Of a DNA stretch of 40,458 bases, positions 8,077 through 15,238 are shown piece by piece (within the stretch, counting starts at the first letter, position 1; the number at the start of each line of letters is the position of its first letter). The notes beneath the pieces were generated by a model. The model searched no databases and was not told the DNA's origin. It saw only the letters and a list, made by a program, of their open reading frames with translations. The stretch is from JBAXQQ01 sp037131695 (GTDB taxonomy: Bacteria; Armatimonadota; Hebobacteria; CAIYQO01), in contig CAZWZF010000045.1 in NCBI GenBank assembly GCA_964638715.1, positions 1 to 40,458 of the forward strand. Direction: 5' to 3'. The position numbers and the translations under genes were made by a program.

Positions 8077-9318
8077 TTACCGCAAATGCCCGTCGCCTAT
8101 CGCCACCCATTTGTATGATGTCAGTTCTTCCGGGCCTACCGGACCGCGGGCATGCAGTTTGTCGGTACTTATGCCAACTACCGCGCCAAGACCGTAATCA
8201 CCGCCGCCGGATAAACGGGTGCTGGCGTTAACCAGGACTGACGCGCTGTCTATGCCGGCGATGAATTTGTTTGACAGCGCCAGCGATGATGTAATTATGC
8301 CGTCGGTATGTCCGCTGCCGTAAGTATTTATATGGTCGATAGCGGCATCAACGCCGTCAACGATGCGGATAGATAAAATCGGCGCCAGGTACTCTGTCGA
8401 CCAATCTTCTTCGGTGGCGAGGGTCATGGGGTAAATTGCCTGACAACGCGGACAGCCGCGCAGTTCCACGTTATTTTCTTCCAGCGTTTTGGCAATTTTC
8501 GGCAAGGCGACAGGAGCAATTTCCGCGTCAATCAGCAGTGTCTCCAGCGCGTTGCAAACTTCAACTTTTTCACATTTCGAGTTCACCACCAGCGCGACAG
8601 CCATATCAATATTCGCGTCAGCGGCAACGTATTGGTGGCATATTCCGTCGTAATGTTTTATTACTGGTATGCGCGATTCGGCGGATATTCTTTCAATGAG
8701 CGATTTCCCGCCACGGGGGATGATAACGTCAATATATTTGTCCAGTTTCAGCATTTCGCCCACAGCGGCGCGGTCGGCGGTGCGTATTATCTGCACGCAA
8801 TCCCGCGGCAATCCGTTCGCCTCTGCCGCGTCTGCCATAATATCCGCCAGCAGCAGGTTGCTGTTCAGCGCTTCAGACCCGCCGCGCAGTATCACCGCGT
8901 TGCCGCTTTTTATACATACCCCGGCAGCATCAGTAGTGACATTGGGACGCGATTCATATATTATGCCGATAACACCTAACGGAACACTGACACGCTGAAC
9001 CTTTAACCCGGTGGGACGCACATGTCCACGAGTAACCATCCCCAACGGGTCGGGCAAGGCGGCGACTTCGCGCAGGCGGTCGGTCATGTAGTTGATGACT
9101 TTATCCGATAACCGCAGTCTTTTCAGCATCGGTTCCGGCAAACCGGCAGCGGCGGCGTTGCTAAGGTCTATCTTGTTGGCGGCGTCAATATCTGCCCGTC
9201 GCGCCTGCAAGGCATCCGCCATAGCGGTGATGGCGCGGTTGCGCACATCGCCGGAGATGGTACCGGCAATCCGACAGGCTGTCCGGGCACGCACCGCAAT
9301 ATCTTTTACATTGTCCAT
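8077..9318 (-). CDS. proA: Gamma-glutamyl phosphate reductase
   Basis: This 413-aa glutamate-5-semialdehyde dehydrogenase carries out the second step of proline synthesis from glutamate, reducing gamma-glutamyl phosphate with NADPH. The family signatures are clear: YESRPNVTTDAAGVCIKSGNAVILRGGSEA, then PRGGKSLIERI, the catalytic Cys (C255) in VEVCNALETLLID, and YGSGHTDGI followed by NASTRLSGGGDYGLGA. The length is normal. The ATG at 9318 was chosen because homology begins there. A TATAAT ends 6 bases upstream, which suggests a leaderless transcript. proB is not adjacent, so this gene stands apart from the usual proBA operon. Confidence 0.95.
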   Translation of the reverse strand: MDNVKDIAVRARTACRIAGTISGDVRNRAITAMADALQARRADIDAANKIDLSNAAAAGLPEPMLKRLRLSDKVINYMTDRLREVAALPDPLGMVTRGHVRPTGLKVQRVSVPLGVIGIIYESRPNVTTDAAGVCIKSGNAVILRGGSEALNSNLLLADIMADAAEANGLPRDCVQIIRTADRAAVGEMLKLDKYIDVIIPRGGKSLIERISAESRIPVIKHYDGICHQYVAADANIDMAVALVVNSKCEKVEVCNALETLLIDAEIAPVALPKIAKTLEENNVELRGCPRCQAIYPMTLATEEDWSTEYLAPILSIRIVDGVDAAIDHINTYGSGHTDGIITSSLALSNKFIAGIDSASVLVNASTRLSGGGDYGLGAVVGISTDKLHARGPVGPEELTSYKWVAIGDGHLR

Positions 9319-9324
9319 GACAAA

Positions 9325-9354
9325 ATTATAGCACCATAACCGGTTGTTTGTCGT
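9325..9354 (-). promoter_or_regulatory. Promoter giving a probably leaderless proA mRNA
   Basis: On the minus strand TATAAT occupies 9330-9325. An ACGACA (-35-like, 4 of 6 matches) lies at 9354-9349 with an 18-bp spacer. The start site would fall at or within 1-2 bases of the ATG at 9318, and there is no recognisable ribosome-binding site. Confidence 0.5.
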
Positions 9355-9381
9355 GATATTCTGGGGCTGTTTTTTTATATT

Positions 9382-9532
9382 ACACAGAGAAGACACAGAG
9401 ATACACGGAGGTTATTTGAATGGTTTTGATTCAAGATATATTAATTTATTTTATTTTTACATCGATTAACAGGATTAACGAGATTATAAGCAGATTTATT
9501 TTATCCTTTCAATCCTGTTAATCGATGTAAAA
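9382..9532. repeat. Intergenic repeats: CACAGAG repeat and a perfect 22-bp inverted repeat
   Basis: The segment 9382-9410 is a 'cacagagaagacacagag' purine-rich repeat of a kind common in environmental genomes. It is followed by a perfect 22-bp inverted repeat with arms at 9455-9476 and 9511-9532 (core ACATCGATTAACAGGATT), separated by 34 bp of AT-rich sequence. The element lies upstream of the RraB-like gene; it could affect expression but no promoter is evident in it. Confidence 0.6.
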
Positions 9533-9624
9533 TAAAAGTGAAACGAGTATTTAATTTTCATATCATTGACGCAAATATTCCATGTCTATATACTGACCGT
9601 ATTGCACATTTACAAGGGGTTGAT

Positions 9625-9984
9625 ATGATAGAGTTTGAAGCTATTAAAGATATGTTTGATCAAATCCGCAAAGAAACGGAATGGGATATTGACGGGCCTA
9701 TGTTGTGGGGATATTTCTTCACCGATAAATCAGAAGAAAAGCTGGAAAAAGCGGCGTATGAACTGAACGAAATGGGATATTTTTTCGTTGATTTATATGA
9801 ACCTGATTTAGAAGAAGGCGAAGAAAAATATTTCTTTCTGCACGTTGAGAAAGAAGAAGCCCATACGCCGGATTCATTATTCAAACGCAACCTGGAATTA
9901 AACGAATTCGCGCAAAAACTCGGCATCGATTCCTACGATGGCATGGATGTCGGCAATATCGGTGATGTTGAAGAGGAAGAGTAG
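9625..9984 (+). CDS. RraB-like domain protein (ribonuclease E inhibitor family)
   Basis: This 119-aa acidic protein resembles the RraB family, known in gamma-proteobacteria as an inhibitor of ribonuclease E. Visible similarities are the helix EEKLEKAAYELNEMGYFF, a central beta segment with YFFLHV, and FAQKLGIDSYDGMDVGN, which corresponds to the family YDGW-G region. A Glu-rich tail (EEEE) ends the protein. The ATG at 9625 was chosen because AAGGGG lies at 9614-9619; an upstream in-frame start would add an unrelated extension. Outside proteobacteria such proteins have no established role. It converges with the GspF-like gene across a repeat-filled gap. Confidence 0.65.
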   Translation: MIEFEAIKDMFDQIRKETEWDIDGPMLWGYFFTDKSEEKLEKAAYELNEMGYFFVDLYEPDLEEGEEKYFFLHVEKEEAHTPDSLFKRNLELNEFAQKLGIDSYDGMDVGNIGDVEEEE

Positions 9985-10109
9985 TTTTATTTCACATCGA
10001 TTGATAGGATGGTATGGGATATAACTCTATAATCTATGGCGAAGCTCTCACTTTTATAAATATCTAAGAAAAAACTTAATTTTAGAGAAATATCCATTTT
10101 TTGATCATA

Positions 10110-10314
10110 ATCCAACCCCAGAGGGGTGGCATATTAATAGTCGAGAATGATTATAACAAATTGTAAACCCCGTTCAGGGGTGACATGTTTATGTGCTATA
10201 TATCATGAACCGGTATGGAAATTTAGAAACGTTTAACATGTCACCCCTGAACGGTTTTTTTTTCTTTTATGTTGATTAAATGCTATTAACATGCCACCCC
10301 TAACGGGATTGGAT
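10110..10314. repeat. Nested pair of inverted repeats
   Basis: Inner arms are a perfect 20-bp inverted repeat, CCGTTCAGGGGTGACATGTT (10170-10189) and its complement (10235-10254). Outer arms at 10110-10140 and 10283-10314 are imperfect inverted repeats of a related AGGGGTGGCAT sequence. On the plus strand the inner right arm is followed by nine T residues (10255-10263), so it could also end transcription from the RraB-like gene. The rest of the gap (10315-10480) holds nothing I recognise. Confidence 0.7.
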
Positions 10315-10480
10315 TGTTAATAATTGATAAAAATATTGTCAAATGATATTGTATTCTTAACCATCAATGTATTCATTTATTATACATTATCAAATAGACC
10401 ACTCAATCAAAAAAATGTGTTTAACAATAATGACGTTGCCGTGGGTTATAGAACTTGCTATAACAATTATCATGGTTTCA

Positions 10481-11185
10481 TTACTGCTGCTGCTGATAAA
10501 CCAACTCGTGCCGGTATAGTTCGGCGGCTTTTAACAGTAATGAATCTAATTGACCGGTGTCAGAGCCGAGAGTAAATAGAGTTTGCGCGCTGAATGGTAA
10601 GAAAGTCATTTTAGCAACAATCTCTTCGATAGACCCACGATTAAGCATAACTTCTACAGCACTCAACACTTCATTGCGTTGTTTTTCGTTCAGCGATTCT
10701 GCGGCTACTTTCATCGTATGGACAATCGGAACGCCGGACGACAGCATGGAACCCAGCATTCGGCAAAACAGCAGCAGTTTTAATGTCCGCTGCGGTTTTG
10801 ATAATTGATTCCAATCTGCTGCATCATTTTCTGTTGCCATTAATAATGGCTGGATGTTTAACAGCTTTGACAGCTTCCAGTCTTCTTCTATCAGTTCTGC
10901 CGCGTAATTCATTGTTATATCCAGAATACCGCCGACTTCTCCTGCTGTTATCATCAAACGATAAAATGATGGGAATAAGTCGGGCATATCGGCAATCGCC
11001 TGGGCAAGAGAATCGCCTTGTTCAATACGGATGCGGATAGTTGGCATTACATTGGCGTATGTCGGCGGAGCTTCCTTTTCAAGAATTTTCAGAATTTTTA
11101 CCAGTGAACATCCAGCACTGATTAGGGTATTGAATTGCTGTGAAAACAGCATAATTTCTGCGGTGATATCGGGTTGTTTTGTCAT
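10481..11185 (-). CDS. GspF-like protein with two T2SSF domains but no membrane helices
   Basis: This 234-aa protein contains two tandem type II secretion system F cytoplasmic domains. The first (about 9-97) has FSQQFNTLISAGCSLVKIL and the GEVGGILDITMNYAAELI signature. The second (about 133-230) has CRMLGSMLSSGVPIVHTMKV and GSDTGQLDSLLLKAAELYRHEL. Normal GspF/PilC proteins are near 400 aa with three transmembrane helices. Here neither the linker (about 98-132) nor the C-terminus shows a hydrophobic helix, so the protein is probably soluble. It ends in a run of Gln from CAG repeats. It lies 12 bp behind an ECF sigma factor gene, the place usually held by an anti-sigma factor. Function unknown; a degenerate secretion gene is the alternative, but both domains look intact. 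Confidence 0.75.
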   Translation of the reverse strand: MTKQPDITAEIMLFSQQFNTLISAGCSLVKILKILEKEAPPTYANVMPTIRIRIEQGDSLAQAIADMPDLFPSFYRLMITAGEVGGILDITMNYAAELIEEDWKLSKLLNIQPLLMATENDAADWNQLSKPQRTLKLLLFCRMLGSMLSSGVPIVHTMKVAAESLNEKQRNEVLSAVEVMLNRGSIEEIVAKMTFLPFSAQTLFTLGSDTGQLDSLLLKAAELYRHELVYQQQQ

Positions 11186-11197
11186 GATTTTTCTCCA

Positions 11198-11761
11198 TTA
11201 ATTTTCAAACAGGTCAGGGTATTTATTTTGCAGCAAACGACGCATTTGCTGTTTGCTGCGATAAATTCGACCATCTACTGTCGATATCGGGATATCAAGC
11301 AGTCTGGCGATATCCGCGTAACTGTAATTGCCCCATATATGCATCAGCAGTGCAAGACGGTTTGGCGGGGCAAGTGACAATAAAGCTTCACGCAATGCGC
11401 GTTGCCGTTCATGTTCAAATATAATATTTAAAGGTTCAAAAGATGAAGGTGCTGTTAATGAATCGTCTATAGGTGATGACTGGTTGGCATTGCTTCTATA
11501 CCAATTAACACAGGCATTTATCATTATCCGCCGCAACCACCCGGTAAATGCTGAAGGATTATCAAGGGTTGGCAATTTTTCCCATGCCCGCGCCAGCACA
11601 TCCTGCACCAGGTCATCTGCCGCGTCATGATCGCTGGTACGCATAAACGCAATAGCCCGCAGCCAGACGCGATAATGAGATGCCAGCTTTTCAAAAGCCG
11701 CCCGGTCGCCGGATTGCGCGAGTTGAACAATATCAAATTCAGCATCAATTTGCATCATCAT
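11198..11761 (-). CDS. ECF-type sigma-70 family RNA polymerase sigma factor
   Basis: This 187-aa protein has the two-domain ECF layout. Sigma region 2 (about 20-95) includes DHDAADDLVQDVLARAWEKL and GWLRRIMINACVNWYR. Region 4 (about 125-182) has LSLAPPNRLALLMHIWGNYSY and the helix-turn-helix IARLLDIPISTVDGRIYRSK. Three ATG codons in a row begin the gene and the exact start is ambiguous. A TATAAA lies 5 bp upstream of the first ATG, so the mRNA may be leaderless. The following gene encodes the soluble GspF-like protein instead of a recognisable anti-sigma factor, and the pair is likely co-transcribed. Confidence 0.9.
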   Translation of the reverse strand: MMMQIDAEFDIVQLAQSGDRAAFEKLASHYRVWLRAIAFMRTSDHDAADDLVQDVLARAWEKLPTLDNPSAFTGWLRRIMINACVNWYRSNANQSSPIDDSLTAPSSFEPLNIIFEHERQRALREALLSLAPPNRLALLMHIWGNYSYADIARLLDIPISTVDGRIYRSKQQMRRLLQNKYPDLFEN

Positions 11762-11883
11762 TATTTATAAGACACTAACCTGGCGAAAAACCCACGGGTT
11801 GTTAAAAGTTTTTTATAAAGATAATTTTACAGGCTCTTGCAAAACATATTTTATCAAATGTTTAGGTTGCAGGTTTGTGATAG

Positions 11884-12085
11884 GCGAAAACCACCCCGAC
11901 CTTCGGCCACCCCTCCTTGGCAAGGAGGGGAGTTAATTTGTGGTTACAATTCAAAATTTCTGAACAATTTAAAACAACAGTCTCAGTTTGGAACAGGGCG
12001 GGAGCCCGGCTATCCCTGTAATAGATGATAATTATAAATTACTACTGGATTAGCCGGGCTCTCGCCCAGTTCCAAACGGTGACTG
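11884..12085. repeat. Palindromic repeat cluster: CCTTGGCAAGG element and REP-like copy 3
   Basis: Two repeat families lie side by side. A 21-bp near-palindrome centred on CTCCTTGGCAAGGAG (11910-11930), with a CCACCCCGACCTTCGGCC flank, matches elements at 22763 and 32107/32191. A second inverted repeat has 26-nt arms (11987-12012 and 12051-12076, two mismatches) and ends with the CGGTGACTGAAA tail of the REP-like family seen at 5530 and 6587. No gene is seen in the gap 11762-12108. A small AACCC-ac-GGGTT hairpin lies near 11790. Confidence 0.75.
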
Positions 12086-12108
12086 AAATTATTAAATGAA
12101 CTGAATCT

Positions 12109-13176
12109 TCAAACTATCTCCCCCCGCGTAATCTCTCGATTCTCTTTCGCTGATTTCAGCACCATTTGGGTTAGTTCGGTTATTGCCAGTGCTTGGCGCG
12201 GGGTGGTGCCGATGTCGGCGTCTTCGCCGCGGATAGCCTTAACCAGGTTTTTATAAATATTGTCGTTGCTGCTGGTTTTGTCTTTCCATTCGCTGGTGGT
12301 GTTCATCTGTTTCCACGGGTCGCCTTTATCGTGGTAGAAAGTGAAGGAATTTGCGCTGTCGTCTATGCGAATGCCGCCTTTAGTTCCGAGAATAATGAAA
12401 GTGCGGGTGGGGGGATTGTTGGAAATCCATGCCATGTCGAAGGTTATCGACAGGTTATTTTCACAGCGCGCCAGAAATGTGCAATGTTCTTCCACGTCAA
12501 ATGGCGTTCCCGCGGGCAGGTCAAATGGGAAACCACGGAAAGTGGTGGCGGACGCGGCGGTTACCTGCGGCCATCCGACCAGGTTGAATACCATATCCAT
12601 GAAATACTGCCCCATGTCCATGATTACCCCGCCGCCGGCGCGAGCAGAGTCGATGAACCAGGTTGCATCGGGGATGATATCAATGCCCGGGCGTCCGCGA
12701 CGGCGGTAAAACTGGACATGAACGCGGTAAATGTCGCCCAAATCGCCATCCTGAATAAATTGTTTTGCCAGTTCCGCTTCGCTCCAGCGAAATCTGCTGC
12801 TGAAAAAGATAACTTTCTTTCCGGCTTTATCGGCTTCTTCAATCACCGCGCGGTTTTCCGCCAGACTAAGGGTGCTGGGTTTTTCACAGGCGACATTTTT
12901 GCCCGCCCGCAGCGCGTCAATAGTGATAGGCGCGTGACCGACTACCGGGGTCGCCACGGTAATGATGTCAATATCCGGCATCGCCAGCAGTTCGTGGTAA
13001 TCAGTGGTGATGAAAGTATCCGGGGAACAGAATTCCCGGCGGCGCTTTTCGGCACGTTCAATTATCAAATCGCAAAGCCCGGCGACTTCATACCCGCAAG
13101 CCTTGTAACTGTTCAAATGCGCAGGGCTGATATCACCGCAGCCAATTAATCCAACGCGTATCGGTTTCTCTGACAT
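12109..13176 (-). CDS. Gfo/Idh/MocA family oxidoreductase
   Basis: This 355-aa protein is an NAD(P)-dependent sugar or inositol dehydrogenase-like enzyme. The Rossmann motif is at the N-terminus (VGLIGCGDISPAHLNSY). ACEKPSTLSLAE carries the conserved EKP Lys, and the substrate domain has GGGVIMDMGQYFMDMVFNLVGWP, where the usual His of the GG..D.G.H motif appears as Gln. That change may affect catalysis. There is no signal peptide or Tat motif, so it is cytoplasmic. It lies 74 bp behind murJ. A link to the carbohydrate genes further along is likely but not shown by position. Confidence 0.88.
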   Translation of the reverse strand: MSEKPIRVGLIGCGDISPAHLNSYKACGYEVAGLCDLIIERAEKRRREFCSPDTFITTDYHELLAMPDIDIITVATPVVGHAPITIDALRAGKNVACEKPSTLSLAENRAVIEEADKAGKKVIFFSSRFRWSEAELAKQFIQDGDLGDIYRVHVQFYRRRGRPGIDIIPDATWFIDSARAGGGVIMDMGQYFMDMVFNLVGWPQVTAASATTFRGFPFDLPAGTPFDVEEHCTFLARCENNLSITFDMAWISNNPPTRTFIILGTKGGIRIDDSANSFTFYHDKGDPWKQMNTTSEWKDKTSSNDNIYKNLVKAIRGEDADIGTTPRQALAITELTQMVLKSAKENREITRGEIV

Positions 13177-13207
13177 TGTTTGTGCCCCTTATTAAATCAT
13201 CATAGAT

Positions 13208-13226
13208 GGACAGTTTTATCCTGTCC
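13208..13226. other. Small hairpin between murJ and the oxidoreductase gene
   Basis: GGACAG (13208-13213) pairs with CTGTCC (13221-13226) across a 7-nt AT-rich loop. No T-tract follows on the minus strand, so it is not a convincing terminator. Confidence 0.35.
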
Positions 13227-13250
13227 CAAAGATAGATTTTAAAGTTATAT

Positions 13251-14888
13251 TTACTTTTTCTTCAACAATTTCCCTGCAACTTTTTGCAGCAATAACGAAA
13301 CTTCTGATACTTTCATTATGTTTAAGAGATAAACATATATTGCGCTGCCGACGAATGTCACGCCTATATACGGCACCAGAGTAAGGATTTTTTTAACGTC
13401 GCCAGTAACATCCTGCGCCTGTGGGAATATTCTGGGGAAGTATATGGTTGATAGATACAGCATAATTGCCAGTGGAAGCAATGCGGCAACGGTTTTCCCC
13501 ATAAATATGATAATCTCTTTTGCGCCTAATTCGCCGAATTTATGACGGGCATTTCCATACAAGATGCCAATTTTTGTGCCTTTGTTAATCAATAATGCCA
13601 GCGGAATTGCCGCGGCGCCGATACCCCAGTAATGTATGCCGACATACGCGATGCCGATATGCAGCGGAACCAGGCAAACTGAAATGATATTTGGCAGCAG
13701 AGTGTCTGACATGGCAAAATAGAATTGCAAAACTATGATTTCCAAAGCGGCAATAAGCATGCCTATTGAAATTACGATAAACGGTCCGGTGGTTAAGGCG
13801 ATTGATGCAGCGTCAAACTTTTCGCTGCCATAAATGCCGTTTAATATTTCACCGCGCAACAAGATAAATGATACGGCGAGTGGAATAAAAATGAGAATCA
13901 TCATGCGGGTGGCAGACATCAGCATACTTTTCAGCTTTTCACGGTTATTTTCAGCGGCAAGATCAGCGATAAAAGGAAACAACGCGATGCCGAATACAAA
14001 CGGGAAAAATTGCACCGGCATATCGCATAATATCTTTGCGTATTTAATGGCGGAATAACTGCCGGTTTCTAAGCCGGAGATGAATCTCTGGTCGAACACA
14101 GAACGAAAAATAGACGCGGCGGTACCGATAGCCAATGGTAAGGCAAGTATCAGGAATTTTTTCAGTGCCCGGTCTTTCATATCAATGGCTGGTCTATAAT
14201 GGGTTACGCGTTTTCCTAACCCAATAGAATGGATAATCAGTTTAGCGGCAGCACCGAAGATAAAACCGGCGGCAAATGCGGCAGGTCCATAATGTCTGGC
14301 GAAAACTACGGCAAATACCAGCACAGTTGCTTTCAAAGCCATATCCGCGGCAGCGGGAAGGGCAAACTTTTTATATGAGTTCAACAATACATAAGTCATA
14401 GATGACGCGCCGAGGAAAATAATAGCAATCAGCATCATCTGGGTCAGTTTTACTGTCAGTTCAATTAATTCGGTGCTCTTGCCCGCTGCCGGGTCGAACC
14501 ATTCCGGCAAGAAAAGCGGCAATAATTGATGCGCAAATACTATGCCGATAGCGGCAATCAACAACATAACAATAACTAATAGATTGATGGCAGTACTTGC
14601 CAGTTTCCAGGCTTTTTCTTCGCCTTCATCCTTCATTTTTTGCACAAATACCGGCAAGAATGAGTGCATTATGATCTGGTCGACAAACTGGAAAAGGTAA
14701 AAAGCGATATCTTTTGCGGCGTTATAAGCGTCGGCATTAATGTCTGTTCCCCAGAACTTGCTCATTACTTTGTTAACAATCAACCCGAAAAATCGCATAA
14801 TCAGTTGAATTATCATTAATATCCCGGTAGCGCGGAATATCTTTTTATTCATGCCGCCATCAGTCGGCACCTGCATTTCCTCTGTCAT
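13251..14888 (-). CDS. murJ: Lipid II flippase MurJ/MviN family
   Basis: This 545-aa polytopic membrane protein of the MOP superfamily probably flips lipid-linked peptidoglycan precursor across the inner membrane. About 14 hydrophobic segments can be traced. The first region RATGILMIIQLIMRFFGLIVNK and the following DAYNAAKDIAFYLFQFV match the MurJ start, where FRxGxxR-DA(Y/F)-A is typical. The next segment, MHSFLPVFVQKMKDEG, is the family AFVPVF-like signature. The length is normal. The ribosome-binding site is GAGGT 4 bp before the ATG. A related polysaccharide flippase (Wzx) is the alternative, but the N-terminal motifs favour MurJ. Confidence 0.88.
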   Translation of the reverse strand: MTEEMQVPTDGGMNKKIFRATGILMIIQLIMRFFGLIVNKVMSKFWGTDINADAYNAAKDIAFYLFQFVDQIIMHSFLPVFVQKMKDEGEEKAWKLASTAINLLVIVMLLIAAIGIVFAHQLLPLFLPEWFDPAAGKSTELIELTVKLTQMMLIAIIFLGASSMTYVLLNSYKKFALPAAADMALKATVLVFAVVFARHYGPAAFAAGFIFGAAAKLIIHSIGLGKRVTHYRPAIDMKDRALKKFLILALPLAIGTAASIFRSVFDQRFISGLETGSYSAIKYAKILCDMPVQFFPFVFGIALFPFIADLAAENNREKLKSMLMSATRMMILIFIPLAVSFILLRGEILNGIYGSEKFDAASIALTTGPFIVISIGMLIAALEIIVLQFYFAMSDTLLPNIISVCLVPLHIGIAYVGIHYWGIGAAAIPLALLINKGTKIGILYGNARHKFGELGAKEIIIFMGKTVAALLPLAIMLYLSTIYFPRIFPQAQDVTGDVKKILTLVPYIGVTFVGSAIYVYLLNIMKVSEVSLLLQKVAGKLLKKK

Positions 14889-15043
14889 AATACCTCACCC
14901 AAAAATAGCATATTTTTCTTTAGACATAAAACGCGGCTAAACGTTACATTGTATATTATGCGGGTTCACTTTTTATAGTCTATTTTTTACATCGATTATT
15001 AGCATTTGATAGATAAAATTATAAATTTACATATAGATATTGT

Positions 15044-15148
15044 TATAATTCTTCTTTATAAAGATGTAACAGTTCCAAATTAAAAAATCTAATATCGACT
15101 ATACCTTGAGAAGGTATTTTAATAAGTAACTACTCCGTGGCTGTTACA
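15044..15148 (+). ncRNA. Candidate small structured RNA with its own -10 box
   Basis: A TATAAT at 15044-15049 is followed by sequence with long-range pairing. TGTAACAG (15065-15072) is complementary to CTGTTACA (15141-15148), extendable by two G-U pairs. Between them lies a perfect 7-bp hairpin, ATACCTT-GAG-AAGGTAT (15101-15117), followed by TTTT. There is no open reading frame and no plus-strand gene downstream. No known RNA family is recognised and no clear -35 or terminator is seen, so this is a weak candidate. The rest of the gap 14889-15238 is AT-rich with the palindrome described next. Confidence 0.2.
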
Positions 15149-15198
15149 AAATTGTTGATGAATGGTAGGTTATGTTTTTTAGGTGTTAAATTTTATAG

Positions 15199-15228
15199 GT
15201 AGGGAATGCCGGGGACGGCATTCCCTAC
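15199..15228 (-). terminator. Perfect 12-bp palindrome after the GH38 gene
   Basis: GTAGGGAATGCC (15199-15210) and GGCATTCCCTAC (15217-15228) form a perfect stem with a 6-nt loop. It lies 11 bp beyond the GH38 stop codon. On the minus strand the T-run precedes the stem, which is unlike a classical terminator; the element resembles widespread dispersed repeats of this sequence. It may still stabilise or end the mRNA. Confidence 0.5.
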
Positions 15229-15238
15229 AAAAAAAAAA

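Noticed and set aside
9538..9624. Upstream start for the RraB-like gene
   Set aside because: The 29 extra residues have no homology, and AAGGGG precedes the ATG at 9625.
10445..10480. Frameshift in the CAG run that would have removed a C-terminal membrane helix from the GspF-like protein
   Set aside because: Another frame gives a short hydrophobic stretch (MIIVIASSI), but it is brief, lacks the family C-terminal motif, and the linker helix between the two domains is missing as well.
12193..13149. 318-codon plus-strand frame opposite the oxidoreductase gene
   Set aside because: Antisense shadow of a clear Gfo/Idh/MocA gene, with no ribosome-binding site or motif.
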